Assembly (NCBI GenBank): GCA_902826055.1
Contig: CADEDJ010000004.1
Span: forward strand, 47,621 to 111,620
Reading direction: 5' to 3'
From: an uncultured Nitrosomonas sp.
GTDB lineage: Bacteria; Pseudomonadota; Gammaproteobacteria; Burkholderiales; Nitrosomonadaceae
Length of the DNA stretch: 64,000 nucleotides
Part shown: positions 1 through 9,410 of the stretch, piece after piece
Numbering within the stretch: the stretch's first letter is position 1
How the letters are laid out: the number at the start of each line of letters is the position of its first letter
Notes under the pieces: generated by a model
What the model was told of the DNA's origin: nothing
Databases searched by the model: none
What the model saw: the letters and a program-made list of their open reading frames with translations, nothing else
Program-made: the position numbers and the translations under genes

Positions 1-434
1 AACTACAAGCGGTACTAGAAATGGCTCGCCGCACCTTAGGAGAAGATCTGAAACATGGAGATGCAATGAATTCCCCTCAACTTGCCCGGGATTTTCTACG
101 TCTGAGCTTGGCAAACAAAGAGCACGAAGTATTTATAGGCATTTTTCTTGATGCTAAAAACCATACCATTGCAATGGAAGAGTTATTCAGTGGCACATTG
201 ACACAAACCAGCGTTTACCCTCGAGAAGTCATCAAACGTGCTTTGTATCATAATGCCGCAGCAATGATTTTTGCTCATAACCATCCTTCGGGTGTCGCAG
301 TACCAAGCCATGCTGATAAAATATTGACTCAATCCTTAAAACAAGCATTAGCACTAATCGATATCAAGGTACTCGATCACTTCATTATCGGCAATGGTAC
401 AGCCATGTCCTTTTCTGAGCATGATTTAATTTGA
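1..434 (+). CDS. radC: RadC/JAB-family protein, 5' end outside window
   Basis: Member of the RadC family, which has a JAB/MPN-type metalloprotease-like fold. Its cellular role is not settled despite the name. The frame is open to the left edge (reading [14 protein letters not shown]), so the ATG at 21 is internal and the N-terminal part, normally carrying helix-hairpin-helix motifs, lies outside the window. The metal-binding signature HNHPSG followed by an Asp nine residues on (SHADK) is intact. The C-terminus at 434 is normal. It stands just upstream of rpmB-rpmG, the common radC-rpmB-rpmG order of proteobacteria. Confidence 0.9.
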   Translation, partial: LQAVLEMARRTLGEDLKHGDAMNSPQLARDFLRLSLANKEHEVFIGIFLDAKNHTIAMEELFSGTLTQTSVYPREVIKRALYHNAAAMIFAHNHPSGVAVPSHADKILTQSLKQALALIDIKVLDHFIIGNGTAMSFSEHDLI

Positions 435-510
435 ATGACCGTATATAAAACCCAAAATATGCTTTACCTGATTAATTTGTAATTTGGACAAAATATTCGG
501 GTCATTGCAT

Positions 511-540
511 TTGAACAAGCATAGCAAATCAGGATAAAAT
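511..540 (+). promoter_or_regulatory. Candidate sigma-70 promoter of rpmB-rpmG
   Basis: TTGAAC (511-516) and TAAAAT (535-540) are separated by 18 bases and lie 31 bases before the rpmB start. A good Shine-Dalgarno sequence (aggag) sits between them and the ATG. Assigned by hexamer likeness only. Confidence 0.5.
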
Positions 541-571
541 ACAAGTTTTTAGAATTCAGGAGTGCGTTAAT

Positions 572-808
572 ATGGCACGAGTATGTCAAGTAACTGGCAA
601 AAAACCAATGTCAGGTCATAATGTTTCTCATGCAAACAACAAAACCAAAAGACGTTTTTTACCTAATTTACAACATCGTAAATTTTGGGTTGAAAGTGAA
701 AATCGTTGGATTAGTTTGCGCTTATCAAATGCCGCCTTACGTACAATCGACAAAAATGGTATAGATGCAGTATTAGCCAAAATGCGTTTACAGGGCAAAA
801 ACATTTAA
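572..808 (+). CDS. rpmB: 50S ribosomal protein L28
   Basis: 78 residues, the usual length for proteobacterial L28. The protein begins [12 protein letters not shown] and contains the [13 protein letters not shown] block typical of the family. It is a small basic component of the large ribosomal subunit. It lies 42 bp upstream of rpmG and is probably co-transcribed with it. The start is supported by aggag upstream. Confidence 0.97.
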   Translation: MARVCQVTGKKPMSGHNVSHANNKTKRRFLPNLQHRKFWVESENRWISLRLSNAALRTIDKNGIDAVLAKMRLQGKNI

Positions 809-850
809 TAATCTTTTACCCACCGTCAAGTAATTTAAGGAGTCATTACA

Positions 851-1006
851 ATGCGTGAAAAGATCAAGCTTGAATCTTCAGCTGGGACAGGCCATTTTTA
901 TACAACTACCAAAAATAAGCGTGCAAACCCAGAAAAAATAGAACTAATGAAATACGATCCAGTTGCGCGTAAGCACGTAAAATACAAAGAAACCAAATTA
1001 AAATAG
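851..1006 (+). CDS. rpmG: 50S ribosomal protein L33
   Basis: 51 residues, starting [20 protein letters not shown] and ending [11 protein letters not shown], the standard L33 form. The Cys pairs seen in zinc-binding L33 are absent, so this is the zinc-independent type. An aagg Shine-Dalgarno sequence precedes the ATG. It is the last gene of the rpmB-rpmG unit and is followed at once by a strong hairpin terminator. Confidence 0.95.
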   Translation: MREKIKLESSAGTGHFYTTTKNKRANPEKIELMKYDPVARKHVKYKETKLK

Positions 1007-1011
1007 AATAA

Positions 1012-1039
1012 AAAAACCCGCTACTTATAGCGGGTTTTT
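1012..1039 (+). terminator. Rho-independent terminator after rpmG
   Basis: A 12-bp stem (AAAACCCGCTA pairing with TAGCGGGTTTT plus flanking A/T) closes on the loop CTTA and is followed by a T run. The A run on the left makes it potentially bidirectional, so it could also serve the convergent desaturase gene. Confidence 0.9.
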
Positions 1040-1062
1040 CAAAGGATTAACCCCTTTTTTAA

Positions 1063-2253
1063 TTACGCATAGCAACGCAATCTTTGTGAAAAAGCTCTCA
1101 GTACTTCAATACCACTTTCTTCGGCGCGACGACACCAATCTTCTAATTGTTTAACCAATTCTTCAGTTGATGCAGTAGAACGTTGCCAAATTTCTGCCAA
1201 TTCCTCGCGCATGGTATAAACTTTATCAAGTGTCTTAGCATTACTTAGCACTTGACTTAATTTTTCTCGTTCATGTTCTTGCAAAGTCCTTGAATCAGCC
1301 AGAATCCATCGCTTCAACGTAGATTTATCAATACCGTATTGCACCCCCGCTTCTTTCAAATGAATAATTTCCTGTGCAAAAGTAGCTTGTAATGATTTGG
1401 TATATTTAGCCAATACCTCATATCGATGTGAGATCACAGCCTGTAATGTATCTAAATCACATTGCGTTTTCTTTCTATCAATGCGTAATTTAGGTGCGGT
1501 TTTCTTGACTTTTGCAAGTCCGGCCATTTCCAAAATACGAATGTAGAGCCAACCAATATCAAATTCATACCATTTATTGGATAACCGCGCCGATGTTGCA
1601 TAAGCATGATGATTATTATGTAACTCTTCACCACCAATTAAGATACCCCACGGAACAATATTTCTGCTTGCATCCTCGGCCTGAAAATTTCGATACCCCC
1701 AATAATGCCCAACACCATTCACAATACCGGCTGCGAAAATAGGCGCCCACAACATCTGTACCGCCCACATTGTTATCCCAATTGGACCAAAAAGAAGTAC
1801 ATCAATAATCAACATTAATGCAACTCCCTTTGCACTATGTTTGCTATAAATATTCTTTTCTAACCAATCATCGGGTGTGCCGTATCCATATCTTTTTAAC
1901 GTTTCTTCATTCTTCGCCTCTTGTCTATAAAGCTCAGAACCCTCAGTTAAGACTTTCTTAATGCCATAAACTATAGGGCTATGCGGATCATCCTTTGTCT
2001 CGCATTTGGCATGATGCTTACGATGAACCGCAGTCCATTGCTTGGTAACCATCCCAGTAGTAAGCCATAACCAGAAACGGAAGAAATGGCTAGGAATTGG
2101 GTGCAACTCCAATGCGCGGTGTGCCGAATGACGATGAAGATAAATTGTAATTGACGCAATTGTGATATGCGTAAAAATCAAAGTAACAGCGATATATCCC
2201 CACCACGGCATATCAACCACACCTGAAATTATAGTAAGAAAATCTGAAATCAT
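1063..2253 (-). CDS. Acyl-CoA/acyl-lipid fatty acid desaturase with transposase-like C-terminal tail
   Basis: Membrane di-iron desaturase that introduces a double bond in fatty acyl chains. The three histidine boxes are present: HRHSAH (residues 40-45), HRKHH (77-81) and HNNHH (212-216), with hydrophobic segments around residues 8-38, 55-70 and 143-180. Length is 396 residues, about 100 more than a minimal desaturase. The extra C-terminal part (about 275-396) is hydrophilic and helical, and resembles the C-terminal end of ISL3-family transposases (WCRRAEESGIEVLRAFSQRL). I recall such tails in other proteobacterial desaturases, so it is probably not a local accident. The start is supported by AAAGGTGAT a few bases upstream. 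It is a single gene, convergent with rpmG. Confidence 0.92.
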   Translation of the reverse strand: MISDFLTIISGVVDMPWWGYIAVTLIFTHITIASITIYLHRHSAHRALELHPIPSHFFRFWLWLTTGMVTKQWTAVHRKHHAKCETKDDPHSPIVYGIKKVLTEGSELYRQEAKNEETLKRYGYGTPDDWLEKNIYSKHSAKGVALMLIIDVLLFGPIGITMWAVQMLWAPIFAAGIVNGVGHYWGYRNFQAEDASRNIVPWGILIGGEELHNNHHAYATSARLSNKWYEFDIGWLYIRILEMAGLAKVKKTAPKLRIDRKKTQCDLDTLQAVISHRYEVLAKYTKSLQATFAQEIIHLKEAGVQYGIDKSTLKRWILADSRTLQEHEREKLSQVLSNAKTLDKVYTMREELAEIWQRSTASTEELVKQLEDWCRRAEESGIEVLRAFSQRLRCYA

Positions 2254-2605
2254 ATAATTATCACCTTTTTATTAGTCGACCTAAATGCAAGCCCGAGAAC
2301 TGAAAAAACAAATAGTTACCAACAATTATCAAACCTAGCCATTAATTATATTAAACAACTCAATAGAAATGGCCAATTTTTATTTATCCTACAAAAACTA
2401 TATTAAAAGAACTCATTTTTTAATCTCTAAAAATTATTATACTAACACTTGGAAGAAAACAAATATTAATCTATGTCAATTATTTACTTTAATTCTGGCA
2501 GCAAAGTGGAAAATCAAGTTTAGATAACCTTTATACCACAATGTCTTATTGCAAGAATTTTTCCTTATGAAGAAATGTATTAATAATATGAGTATATAAC
2601 ACCTT
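2254..2605. other. AT-rich intergenic region, no gene seen
   Basis: 352 bp with many stops in all frames, lying between the end of rluE and the start of the desaturase, both on the minus strand. It must hold the desaturase promoter. I see no RNA gene, repeat or convincing operator. Confidence 0.6.
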
Positions 2606-3163
2606 TTATCTATCGAAAGAAAAATCATCTAACATACACCATTCACCTGGTGAAATTCCTTGCAAACTATGTTTACCAATTGCATAACGAATCAATCTCA
2701 AAGTAGGGAACAGTACAGCTGCAGTCATTTTTCTTACCTGACGATTTCTGCCCTCTTTTAGAACCAGAGATATCCAACTAGTTGCAAGATTTCTACGAAA
2801 ACGAATAGGCGGTATGCGTGGCCAAAGATGAGTAGGTTCTTCCATCAAATCGACTTGTGCGGGTAGCGTTATAGAATTCTTAAGAACTATTCCTTGGCGT
2901 AATTTGTTAAGTGCAACCTCATCAGGTCTACCTTCAAGCTGCACCCAGTAAGTTTTAGGTAATTTAAATTTTGGATTACAGATTTTATTTTGTAACTTTC
3001 CATCATCAGTTAATAATACTAAGCCTTCACTATCAACATCCAATCTTCCCGCCGGATAAAAACCTGGAAATTTAATAAAATCTTTCAGTGTCTTATGATT
3101 ACCTTGGGGTGAAAACTGGCAAATTACACCATAAGGTTTATTAAACAAAATTATTCGCGCCAT
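2606..3163 (-). CDS. rluE: 23S rRNA pseudouridine synthase of the RluE type
   Basis: Pseudouridine synthase of the RsuA/RluB/RluE family, without the S4 domain, as expected for RluE (E. coli RluE modifies U2457 of 23S rRNA). The catalytic motif GRLDVDSEGL holds the active-site Asp near residue 61, and KEGRNRQVRKM near the end is the second conserved block. Length is 185 residues, normal for the short form. It is the last gene of the minus-strand run proC-yggT-yggU-sixA-rluE. RluE is preferred over RluB because of the lack of an S4 domain. Confidence 0.88.
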   Translation of the reverse strand: MARIILFNKPYGVICQFSPQGNHKTLKDFIKFPGFYPAGRLDVDSEGLVLLTDDGKLQNKICNPKFKLPKTYWVQLEGRPDEVALNKLRQGIVLKNSITLPAQVDLMEEPTHLWPRIPPIRFRRNLATSWISLVLKEGRNRQVRKMTAAVLFPTLRLIRYAIGKHSLQGISPGEWCMLDDFSFDR

Positions 3164-3214
3164 GCCTATCGAAAACTAAATAATTTTACAATCATAACTA
3201 ATAAGCTAAGAAGC

Positions 3215-3667
3215 TCACACCATTTCAGGATAGATGACGGCATGCAACACTGATTCAACATTATTATCTTTTTTCTTGCATCGAATCCACCAAACAGAGC
3301 CTTTCTTTACGCTTAACTCAGGAGGAATAACCGGAATTAAATAGCTAGCAACTTCTCCTAATGTTGGTTGATGACCCACGATCACTACGGTATTTTTCGA
3401 ATCAGGCCAATTTGCAACAGCAAGAATGCTATTAACACTCGCGCCTGGGGCAATCTCTGCAGTGGTCAAAAAATTAGAGGTGAGTGCAGTTGCTGTTTGC
3501 TGGGTACGTTCAGTAGGGCTAACCATCACTAACGTATTTTTCGGTAATCTCGCTCTTAGCCAATCTGCCATGCGATTTGCTTGATCAAGTCCTTTCTTAG
3601 TCAATCTACGCGCAGTATCCGGAAAACCATCTTCTGCTTCTGCATGTCGCCACAAAATCAAGTCCAT
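3215..3667 (-). CDS. sixA: Phosphohistidine phosphatase SixA
   Basis: 150-residue histidine phosphatase of the short SixA type. The N-terminal LWRHAEAED contains the catalytic RH pair (R7, H8), and VIVGHQPTLGEV holds the second catalytic His. SixA removes phosphate from phosphohistidine on signalling proteins (in E. coli, the PTS-Ntr protein NPr). It lies 31 bp after yggU and 51 bp before rluE. Confidence 0.88.
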   Translation of the reverse strand: MDLILWRHAEAEDGFPDTARRLTKKGLDQANRMADWLRARLPKNTLVMVSPTERTQQTATALTSNFLTTAEIAPGASVNSILAVANWPDSKNTVVIVGHQPTLGEVASYLIPVIPPELSVKKGSVWWIRCKKKDNNVESVLHAVIYPEMV

Positions 3668-3698
3668 AATGTTTTTTACCTAAAAATTCCGCCGATAC

Positions 3699-4010
3699 TT
3701 AATTTTGTAATTCGTTAAGCAACACCTCTGGGCAATAACCAGGATGCTGAATAATAATTAATTTTTGCCTTGATTTATCACCACGTTTTAATATGACCCG
3801 GCTAATAGGCACACTAAAACGCTTAGCAAGAAATTTTACCAGTGCTGTATTCGCTTTTCCTTCTATCGGCGCCGCAGCCAGCTTTATTTTAAGAGAATTC
3901 CCATATAGTCCTGCTATTTCAGTATTTTTCGCGCCTGTCTGTACGTGTACATTAAGAATAAGGTTATTCACATCATCATAGTAATACCACTTCATAATAT
4001 TCATTAGCAA
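3699..4010 (-). CDS. YggU/DUF167 family protein
   Basis: Small DUF167 protein, 103 residues if the first ATG is used. A start at residue 6 (MKWYYYDD) is equally plausible. The family signature is clear: VHVQTGAKNTEIAGLYGNSL and AAPIEGKANTALVKFLAK. Function is unknown. The family is regularly found next to yggT and proC, as here. The first possible ATG directly follows the yggT stop, so the two are translationally coupled. Confidence 0.85.
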   Translation of the reverse strand: MLMNIMKWYYYDDVNNLILNVHVQTGAKNTEIAGLYGNSLKIKLAAAPIEGKANTALVKFLAKRFSVPISRVILKRGDKSRQKLIIIQHPGYCPEVLLNELQN

Positions 4011-4586
4011 CTACTGCAACATGGCTGTAATTTCCATATGTACTCCCGCAACTATCATGAGCAGTAACTGAATGATGATCAATACAAACAATGGAGACAG
4101 ATCAACATTGGCTATGGGAGGTATATACTTGCGGAAAACGTTCAAGAATGGGCGTGTAAAACTATCTAATATAGGTGCCAATGGGCTATGGGGATTAATC
4201 CAGGATAATACGGCTTGCATAATGATCATCAACAATAAAATATAAAGTGTCGTTTTAATAATTTCGACAATGCCTAACAATCCCATCACGCCAGATGCAG
4301 TACCAATATTGGCTCCAAAATCATAACCCTGCACCAAAAAGACGCTGGTCACAATAATACATTCGAATATCCAAGCCAAGATTAACGTCGATAGATCAAG
4401 CCCGCCCCAACCAGGAATAATACGCCGTGCTGGGCGTACAATAAAATCAGTTACCGCAATCAGAAATTGAGATACCGAATTGTAGTAAGGAACACGCAAT
4501 AATTGAAAATAAAAGCGCAGCAATAATGCTAACGAGAATAAACCCAGTATCGTGTCAAGAAGAAAAATTAAGATCTGATTGGACAT
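4011..4586 (-). CDS. YggT family membrane protein
   Basis: 191-residue integral membrane protein made of two related halves (two YggT repeats), each with a pair of hydrophobic helices and an LRFYFQLLRVPYYNS or LSWINPHSPLAPILDSF segment. The family is linked by conserved neighbourhood to proC and yggU and is proposed to act in membrane or osmotic homeostasis. No enzymatic motif is visible. It sits 63 bp after proC and abuts yggU. Confidence 0.88.
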   Translation of the reverse strand: MSNQILIFLLDTILGLFSLALLLRFYFQLLRVPYYNSVSQFLIAVTDFIVRPARRIIPGWGGLDLSTLILAWIFECIIVTSVFLVQGYDFGANIGTASGVMGLLGIVEIIKTTLYILLLMIIMQAVLSWINPHSPLAPILDSFTRPFLNVFRKYIPPIANVDLSPLFVLIIIQLLLMIVAGVHMEITAMLQ

Positions 4587-4649
4587 AAAATTTTTCCAGA
4601 AAACAATAATTAATAATAACCTGTAAATTACCCATTGGCTTCACCAAGA

Positions 4650-5462
4650 CTAAATTTTACTGAACTCATTGCTCATTTCCTGAGAACGCTGGTTTGCCGC
4701 ATGAATGGCTGCTACGATCTTACACTTAATATCATTTTTTTCCATCATCCGAATTGCTTGCTCGGTTGTTCCGCCTTTGGAAGTGACGCGGGCCCGCAGT
4801 GTGATCGCATCTTCATCACTTTCACTGGCCAGCTTACTGGCACCTAGAAACGTTTGTAAACTTAACTGTTTCGCCTGAGCAGGCGTTAAGCCGAGTTCTA
4901 TTCCTGCTTGCTGCATGGCTTCAATAAAATAAAAAACATAAGCAGGGCCGCTTCCTGAAATCGCAGTGACGATATGAAGCATTTCTTCCTTTTCAAGCCA
5001 TAATGTTGTACCCACCGCAGCAAGAATCGATTCGGCACTGGCCTTATCTTGCTCACTGACACTCGCGGCAGCAAATAGTCCCGTTACTCCGGCCCGCACC
5101 AGCGAAGGTGTGTTTGGCATTGCACGTACGACTTTCTGATAACCTTCTAACCAGCGAATAATATCTACAGTAGAAATCCCCGCTGCAATCGATATAACCA
5201 ACTGATCTCTTAACAATGGCGCAAGTTTCTGTGCAAGCTGAAAGAGTTGTTGGGGTTTTACTGATAACAAAACTACATCACTGGCAATCGCTTCAAGGGT
5301 AAGATCTGGAAAGACTGAAATCCCAAATGCTTGATTTATCTTGTTACGATTCTCCACATTAATCTCTATCACACGAAGCTGTTGTGCACTGTAGCCGCGC
5401 TGTAGGAGCCCCCCAATCAATGCGGAAGCCATATTACCGCCCCCAATTAATGTAATATTCAT
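4650..5462 (-). CDS. proC: Pyrroline-5-carboxylate reductase
   Basis: Last step of proline synthesis: NAD(P)H-dependent reduction of 1-pyrroline-5-carboxylate to L-proline in the cytosol. The Rossmann motif at the N-terminus reads ITLIGGGNMASALIGGL, and the C-terminal catalytic block SGSGPAYVFYFIEAMQQAG plus the VTSKGGTTEQAI segment are intact. 270 residues is the normal length. It heads the proC-yggT-yggU-sixA-rluE run. The proline gene proA lies elsewhere in this window (42060). Confidence 0.96.
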   Translation of the reverse strand: MNITLIGGGNMASALIGGLLQRGYSAQQLRVIEINVENRNKINQAFGISVFPDLTLEAIASDVVLLSVKPQQLFQLAQKLAPLLRDQLVISIAAGISTVDIIRWLEGYQKVVRAMPNTPSLVRAGVTGLFAAASVSEQDKASAESILAAVGTTLWLEKEEMLHIVTAISGSGPAYVFYFIEAMQQAGIELGLTPAQAKQLSLQTFLGASKLASESDEDAITLRARVTSKGGTTEQAIRMMEKNDIKCKIVAAIHAANQRSQEMSNEFSKI

Positions 5463-5561
5463 AATATTCCCGTTATTATGCCATTCAAGACATCGTTTAA
5501 TTAATTAATAATTTGATAACTCAGCAATTCACGTGAAAAACTTCAGTGTCAAATAAATCGA

Positions 5562-6392
5562 TTAATGCTGACAACTGGGACAATAGAAACTTGATCGCTC
5601 ATTTTGTTTGAATTGCTTGATCGTATGATTACATTTCTTGCAACCCTGACCTCCACGTCCATAAACCTCGTAGTAGTGCTGAAAATATCCCGGATTCCCA
5701 TTGCTGTTAACGAAGTCTCGCAGACTGCTTCCTCCCGCCTCGATCGCTTGTTGCAATATTTGCTTAATCGCTCGAACCAGTTTTTCATAACGCATGATAC
5801 CAATTCTACCTGCAGCTATCTTTGGATTTATTCCTGCGTGAAACAACGCCTCATTCGCGTAAATATTACCAATACCCGCAACCACATGACTATTCATCAA
5901 TGTCTGTTTAATACTCACGTAGCTTTTCCTCGTTTTTTCCAATAACCACTGTGCATTAAAATCTGGTGTCAATGGTTCAGGTCCTAAATTAATTAAGAGC
6001 GGATGCTCAAAAATCTCTCCTGTATGCCATAATACGGCGCCGAAACGGCGAGGATCCCGCAATCTCAAAATGGTACGATCCATTAAAATCAAATCAAAGT
6101 GATCGTGCTTTCCGGGTGATTCAATGACTCCCGGAGATTGTGCCAGCAATATACGTAAACTCCCCGACATACCCAAATGAAAAATCAATGTCCCTGAGCT
6201 ACAATTAAGCAACAAATACTTAGCTCGCCTGACTACTTTTTGAATCGTCAAACCCGTCATTATTTCTGCTAATCTATTCGGTATGGGCCAACGTAAACTG
6301 GGATTACGGACAATTGCACCTGCAATTATTTTTCCTTCAAGATAAGGCGCAATGCCTCGCCGTGTTGTTTCAACTTCAGGTAATTCCGGCAT
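5562..6392 (-). CDS. mutM: Formamidopyrimidine-DNA glycosylase
   Basis: Base-excision repair glycosylase/AP lyase that removes 8-oxoguanine and formamidopyrimidines. The N-terminus [13 protein letters not shown] gives the catalytic Pro2 and Glu3. The C-terminal zinc finger (C-x2-C ... C-x2-C: CKKCNHT ... FYCPSCQH) is complete. 276 residues is the normal length. Its ATG overlaps the stop of the upstream DUF4340 gene by one base (TAATG), so it is translated as the last gene of the ABC-transporter run. Confidence 0.96.
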   Translation of the reverse strand: MPELPEVETTRRGIAPYLEGKIIAGAIVRNPSLRWPIPNRLAEIMTGLTIQKVVRRAKYLLLNCSSGTLIFHLGMSGSLRILLAQSPGVIESPGKHDHFDLILMDRTILRLRDPRRFGAVLWHTGEIFEHPLLINLGPEPLTPDFNAQWLLEKTRKSYVSIKQTLMNSHVVAGIGNIYANEALFHAGINPKIAAGRIGIMRYEKLVRAIKQILQQAIEAGGSSLRDFVNSNGNPGYFQHYYEVYGRGGQGCKKCNHTIKQFKQNERSSFYCPSCQH

Positions 6393-7252
6393 TATTGCAG
6401 TTTGCTGGTGTATGGATCGAGCAATCGGTTGCCTACATCAATGGGAAAGTGATAACCGATTCCATCCTCAGCGCGTAAAAAAACCACTTCGTTTTCATTT
6501 TGCAGAATTTTCAGGTTAATTTTCTGCTCGCTCTGTAAACTGATTGTCATAGCATTTACTTCGACAAGATCATCACTTAGCTTTTGTTCTTGTTCTAGTG
6601 TCACTTCACTTGCAACCGCTGTCTGCCACAAATGCACCCAGTCTCGCAATGTCTCTGCATCCAGCGCATTTTTGGAATCTCGATCAATACTGCTCCAATT
6701 CCCATTGCTTAATTCAACAATCAAATGATTGAGCTCCAGTTTAACCGGAATTTCATCGTGTGCCAGCACCTGGGAATTGATCAGATTGCCGGCATTCACA
6801 GGTACGGCAAGTGCGTAATGCGGCGAAATTAAGTAGACATAACCATTTGTTAATACATATTGTTGGTTCGTAATTGGCGCATACCCGCCTAACCCTATAT
6901 ATTCATTATCAAAATGTAATTGTATATGGGGCGGATCCAAACTATAGCGTGCAAGATCCTTCAATGGAAAACGATAATTACTATTAGCCGTTAAAATTTT
7001 CAGTATATCTTTAATCTTTTTTTCATTAGCCCGAATGTGTACGGGCTCAGTGAGATACCAGTGATTATCTTGTTGGTGAAGAACAATTTCTCTCTGCTGC
7101 CTTACAATGCGGACAGTATGTATTGCCCTGGCCGACTGTGCGGCAATTGTGTATTCCCGGACATTCTCAGTCTGTGGTTTAAAATACACAAACACCAGCA
7201 AGCCAACTATCGTGACAAGCATAATGATATTCAGACGTGCGTGATGGGTCAT
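6392..7252 (-). CDS. DUF4340 domain protein of ABC-transporter cluster
   Basis: 286 residues: one N-terminal membrane helix ([16 protein letters not shown]), then a soluble periplasmic part with the DUF4340 pattern ([20 protein letters not shown] repeats). No catalytic motif is visible. The family is nearly always found behind a GldG-like protein and an ABC-2 transporter, as here (7-bp gap to the GldG-like gene), so it is probably an accessory periplasmic subunit of that transporter. Confidence 0.8.
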   Translation of the reverse strand: MTHHARLNIIMLVTIVGLLVFVYFKPQTENVREYTIAAQSARAIHTVRIVRQQREIVLHQQDNHWYLTEPVHIRANEKKIKDILKILTANSNYRFPLKDLARYSLDPPHIQLHFDNEYIGLGGYAPITNQQYVLTNGYVYLISPHYALAVPVNAGNLINSQVLAHDEIPVKLELNHLIVELSNGNWSSIDRDSKNALDAETLRDWVHLWQTAVASEVTLEQEQKLSDDLVEVNAMTISLQSEQKINLKILQNENEVVFLRAEDGIGYHFPIDVGNRLLDPYTSKLQ

Positions 7253-7259
7253 GATTCTC

Positions 7260-8618
7260 TTATACTTTTCTTCTGCGACTCCACCAAATGGTAAAGCCAG
7301 TTGCTAAAAAAAGCATCGGTAACAAAATTAAAAAAACCACAACTATTAGAGTAAGCTCAGATTCATCTAATATCAGGTTATTATCTAGTGTTGCACGTGG
7401 TTGAATGACGATTAGCTCCTCATCTCCCGTCAGCCAATTGATCAAATTAATACCAAAATCTAAATTACTGCCATTACCCAAATAGGAATTTGCAAGAAAG
7501 TGTCCACTACCCACCACAACAATGCGTTGCTCACGATCTTGAATATTGCGACTCAATGCCGCAGCGACACTAATCGGACCAGCCACATCAATTGACTGAT
7601 CATAAGTAATTTCTTTATCAAGCTCTCCAATTTCCACCCACCCTTGCTGCGCTGCATCAACTAGGGAAACACTCTGCCATTCGGTATTTTCATTAATTGT
7701 TATCTGGCGTGCAAATGGAAATACTGTAATATAATCAAAACCAGTGGTGATCGGATGTTGTCCGTAACTTGCGCCTAAAGCAAAAGTAATGGGGGCTTTA
7801 AGTTGCTGCGCTTGGGGATCAACCACTACCCCCGGAGTAAGCGTTAAATGCAATTTTTCAGTCAAAGGCAATAAACCGCGCAATGATTCCTGATCAACTA
7901 ACCACAACAAATTACCGCCCCGATCTATATAATTCAGTAACATGTCAACTTCACCAGGCATTAAATCAATCTGCGGAGAAGCAATAATTAATACACTTGT
8001 ATTCATGGGAACTTCATGTTCAGTAGCAAAATTCAACCGTTGACTGATAAAACCATTGTTACGCAGTTGCTTCCCAAACTCTCCCAAATCGTAGTTAGCA
8101 TTACCATCAAGCTTGCGCTCTCCGTGGCCACTCAGCGCCACAATCAATTTTTCTTCAGCACGTGCAAGTCGCATGAGTGCATTTGAAAATACTTGTTCAT
8201 TGATTGTCGTAATATGCTCGCGCCTGTCATTAAAGGAGACTACCATTTCACCATTCATTTGCACACCGGCTTCCTGTGCCAACTTTGGCTGCTCGATTGG
8301 GTCTATAAAGGTCAGAAAAAGATCTGGCTTTACACGCTGATATAACGCCACAAAATCATTGATAATTTTTCGTATATCACCAGCTTCTATATGCTGTTCC
8401 GTAGCGTATGCGGTTACCTGGACTGGACCTTGCAATTTCTGCAGTATTTCTTGGCTTGCTTCACTTAAACTATTTCGTGCATTTTGACTAATGTCCCATT
8501 GCAATCGATTTTGTGCTGCGAAATATCCCAACAAAATAACCAGCAGCAATAACAAAATAGTAAATACCCTATGCTGAATTAAATAATGCAAGCGTAATTT
8601 GTTGTTGAGTATAGTCAT
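7260..8618 (-). CDS. GldG-like ABC transporter-associated protein
   Basis: 452 residues with an N-terminal helix (about 18-35), a large extracytoplasmic domain of the GldG/ABC-transporter-auxiliary type (LSGHGERKLDGNANYDLGEF, DRGGNLLWLVDQES) and a C-terminal helix ending in WWSRRRKV. Members are auxiliary subunits of ABC-2 exporters. GldG itself belongs to Bacteroidetes gliding, which is not implied here. It follows the permease by 21 bp and precedes the DUF4340 gene by 7 bp. Confidence 0.82.
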   Translation of the reverse strand: MTILNNKLRLHYLIQHRVFTILLLLLVILLGYFAAQNRLQWDISQNARNSLSEASQEILQKLQGPVQVTAYATEQHIEAGDIRKIINDFVALYQRVKPDLFLTFIDPIEQPKLAQEAGVQMNGEMVVSFNDRREHITTINEQVFSNALMRLARAEEKLIVALSGHGERKLDGNANYDLGEFGKQLRNNGFISQRLNFATEHEVPMNTSVLIIASPQIDLMPGEVDMLLNYIDRGGNLLWLVDQESLRGLLPLTEKLHLTLTPGVVVDPQAQQLKAPITFALGASYGQHPITTGFDYITVFPFARQITINENTEWQSVSLVDAAQQGWVEIGELDKEITYDQSIDVAGPISVAAALSRNIQDREQRIVVVGSGHFLANSYLGNGSNLDFGINLINWLTGDEELIVIQPRATLDNNLILDESELTLIVVVFLILLPMLFLATGFTIWWSRRRKV

Positions 8619-8639
8619 TTGTCATTTAGTTCGTTACGA

Positions 8640-9383
8640 CTAACCGCGTAAACGCTCGCCATCCAAGTGGCGAATCGTTAGGATCAGAAATGTTGCTATG
8701 AATAAAACAAAATAGGCGATACTAAACGTATCAATCAATCCTTGATTAAATCTTTCGAAATGCCTTAGCAGTGAAATAGCCTGTAACCATTGATTATTTT
8801 CACCTGTAACCAGATCAACCAGCCACAATCCTAATAGCCCTCCTAAAGTAGCTATTGCAGCAATTGCCGGTTGCGCCGTCAGGCTAGAAATATATAAGCC
8901 GAACGCAGAAAAACTTGCGGCAGTTAATAACAAGCCGATGGTATTACTGATTATCAAACCAAAATCGAGATCCCCTCCCAACAATAATGAAATAGACAAA
9001 CCTACAATCAAAATAATAGCCATTGAAAAAAAAACCATTAAGCCAAGAAACTTGCCGATGACGATATCTGTTATGGAAATAGGTGCTGACATCAACAATG
9101 TTAGCGTATGATAACGACGCTCTTCTGCTATCAAGCGCATGGATAATAAAGGTGTAACCATAAGCAACACAATAGCTGCCATCGCAAACACAGGCAAAGT
9201 AATGATTTCTGTAACTCCAGGGGGATTTGCAATTTGTAACAATTGCGATTGTATTTCTAGAAACCCATCCAGTCGCCCCAAAAAAATCCACGTCAATATT
9301 AACTGCAAAAGTGTCAATAGTATCCACGCGAGTGGAGAGGTAAAAAACATCTTTAATTCTTTACGAATAATTGTGCCAATCAT
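8640..9383 (-). CDS. ABC-2 type transporter permease
   Basis: 247 residues with six hydrophobic segments. The N-terminus MIGTIIRKELKMFFTSPLAW and the segment SMRLIAEERRYHTLTLLMSAP are typical of ABC-2 permeases of the GldF/NosY group. It forms the membrane channel for the ATPase encoded upstream. The substrate cannot be read from the sequence. Confidence 0.88.
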   Translation of the reverse strand: MIGTIIRKELKMFFTSPLAWILLTLLQLILTWIFLGRLDGFLEIQSQLLQIANPPGVTEIITLPVFAMAAIVLLMVTPLLSMRLIAEERRYHTLTLLMSAPISITDIVIGKFLGLMVFFSMAIILIVGLSISLLLGGDLDFGLIISNTIGLLLTAASFSAFGLYISSLTAQPAIAAIATLGGLLGLWLVDLVTGENNQWLQAISLLRHFERFNQGLIDTFSIAYFVLFIATFLILTIRHLDGERLRG

Positions 9384-9410
9384 TTTCTATTTCTCAATCA
9401 TCTCGTTTTA

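Noticed and set aside
5549..5803. Overlapping frames inside mutM on both strands.
   Set aside because: mutM is complete with P2/E3 and zinc finger; the other frames are shadows.
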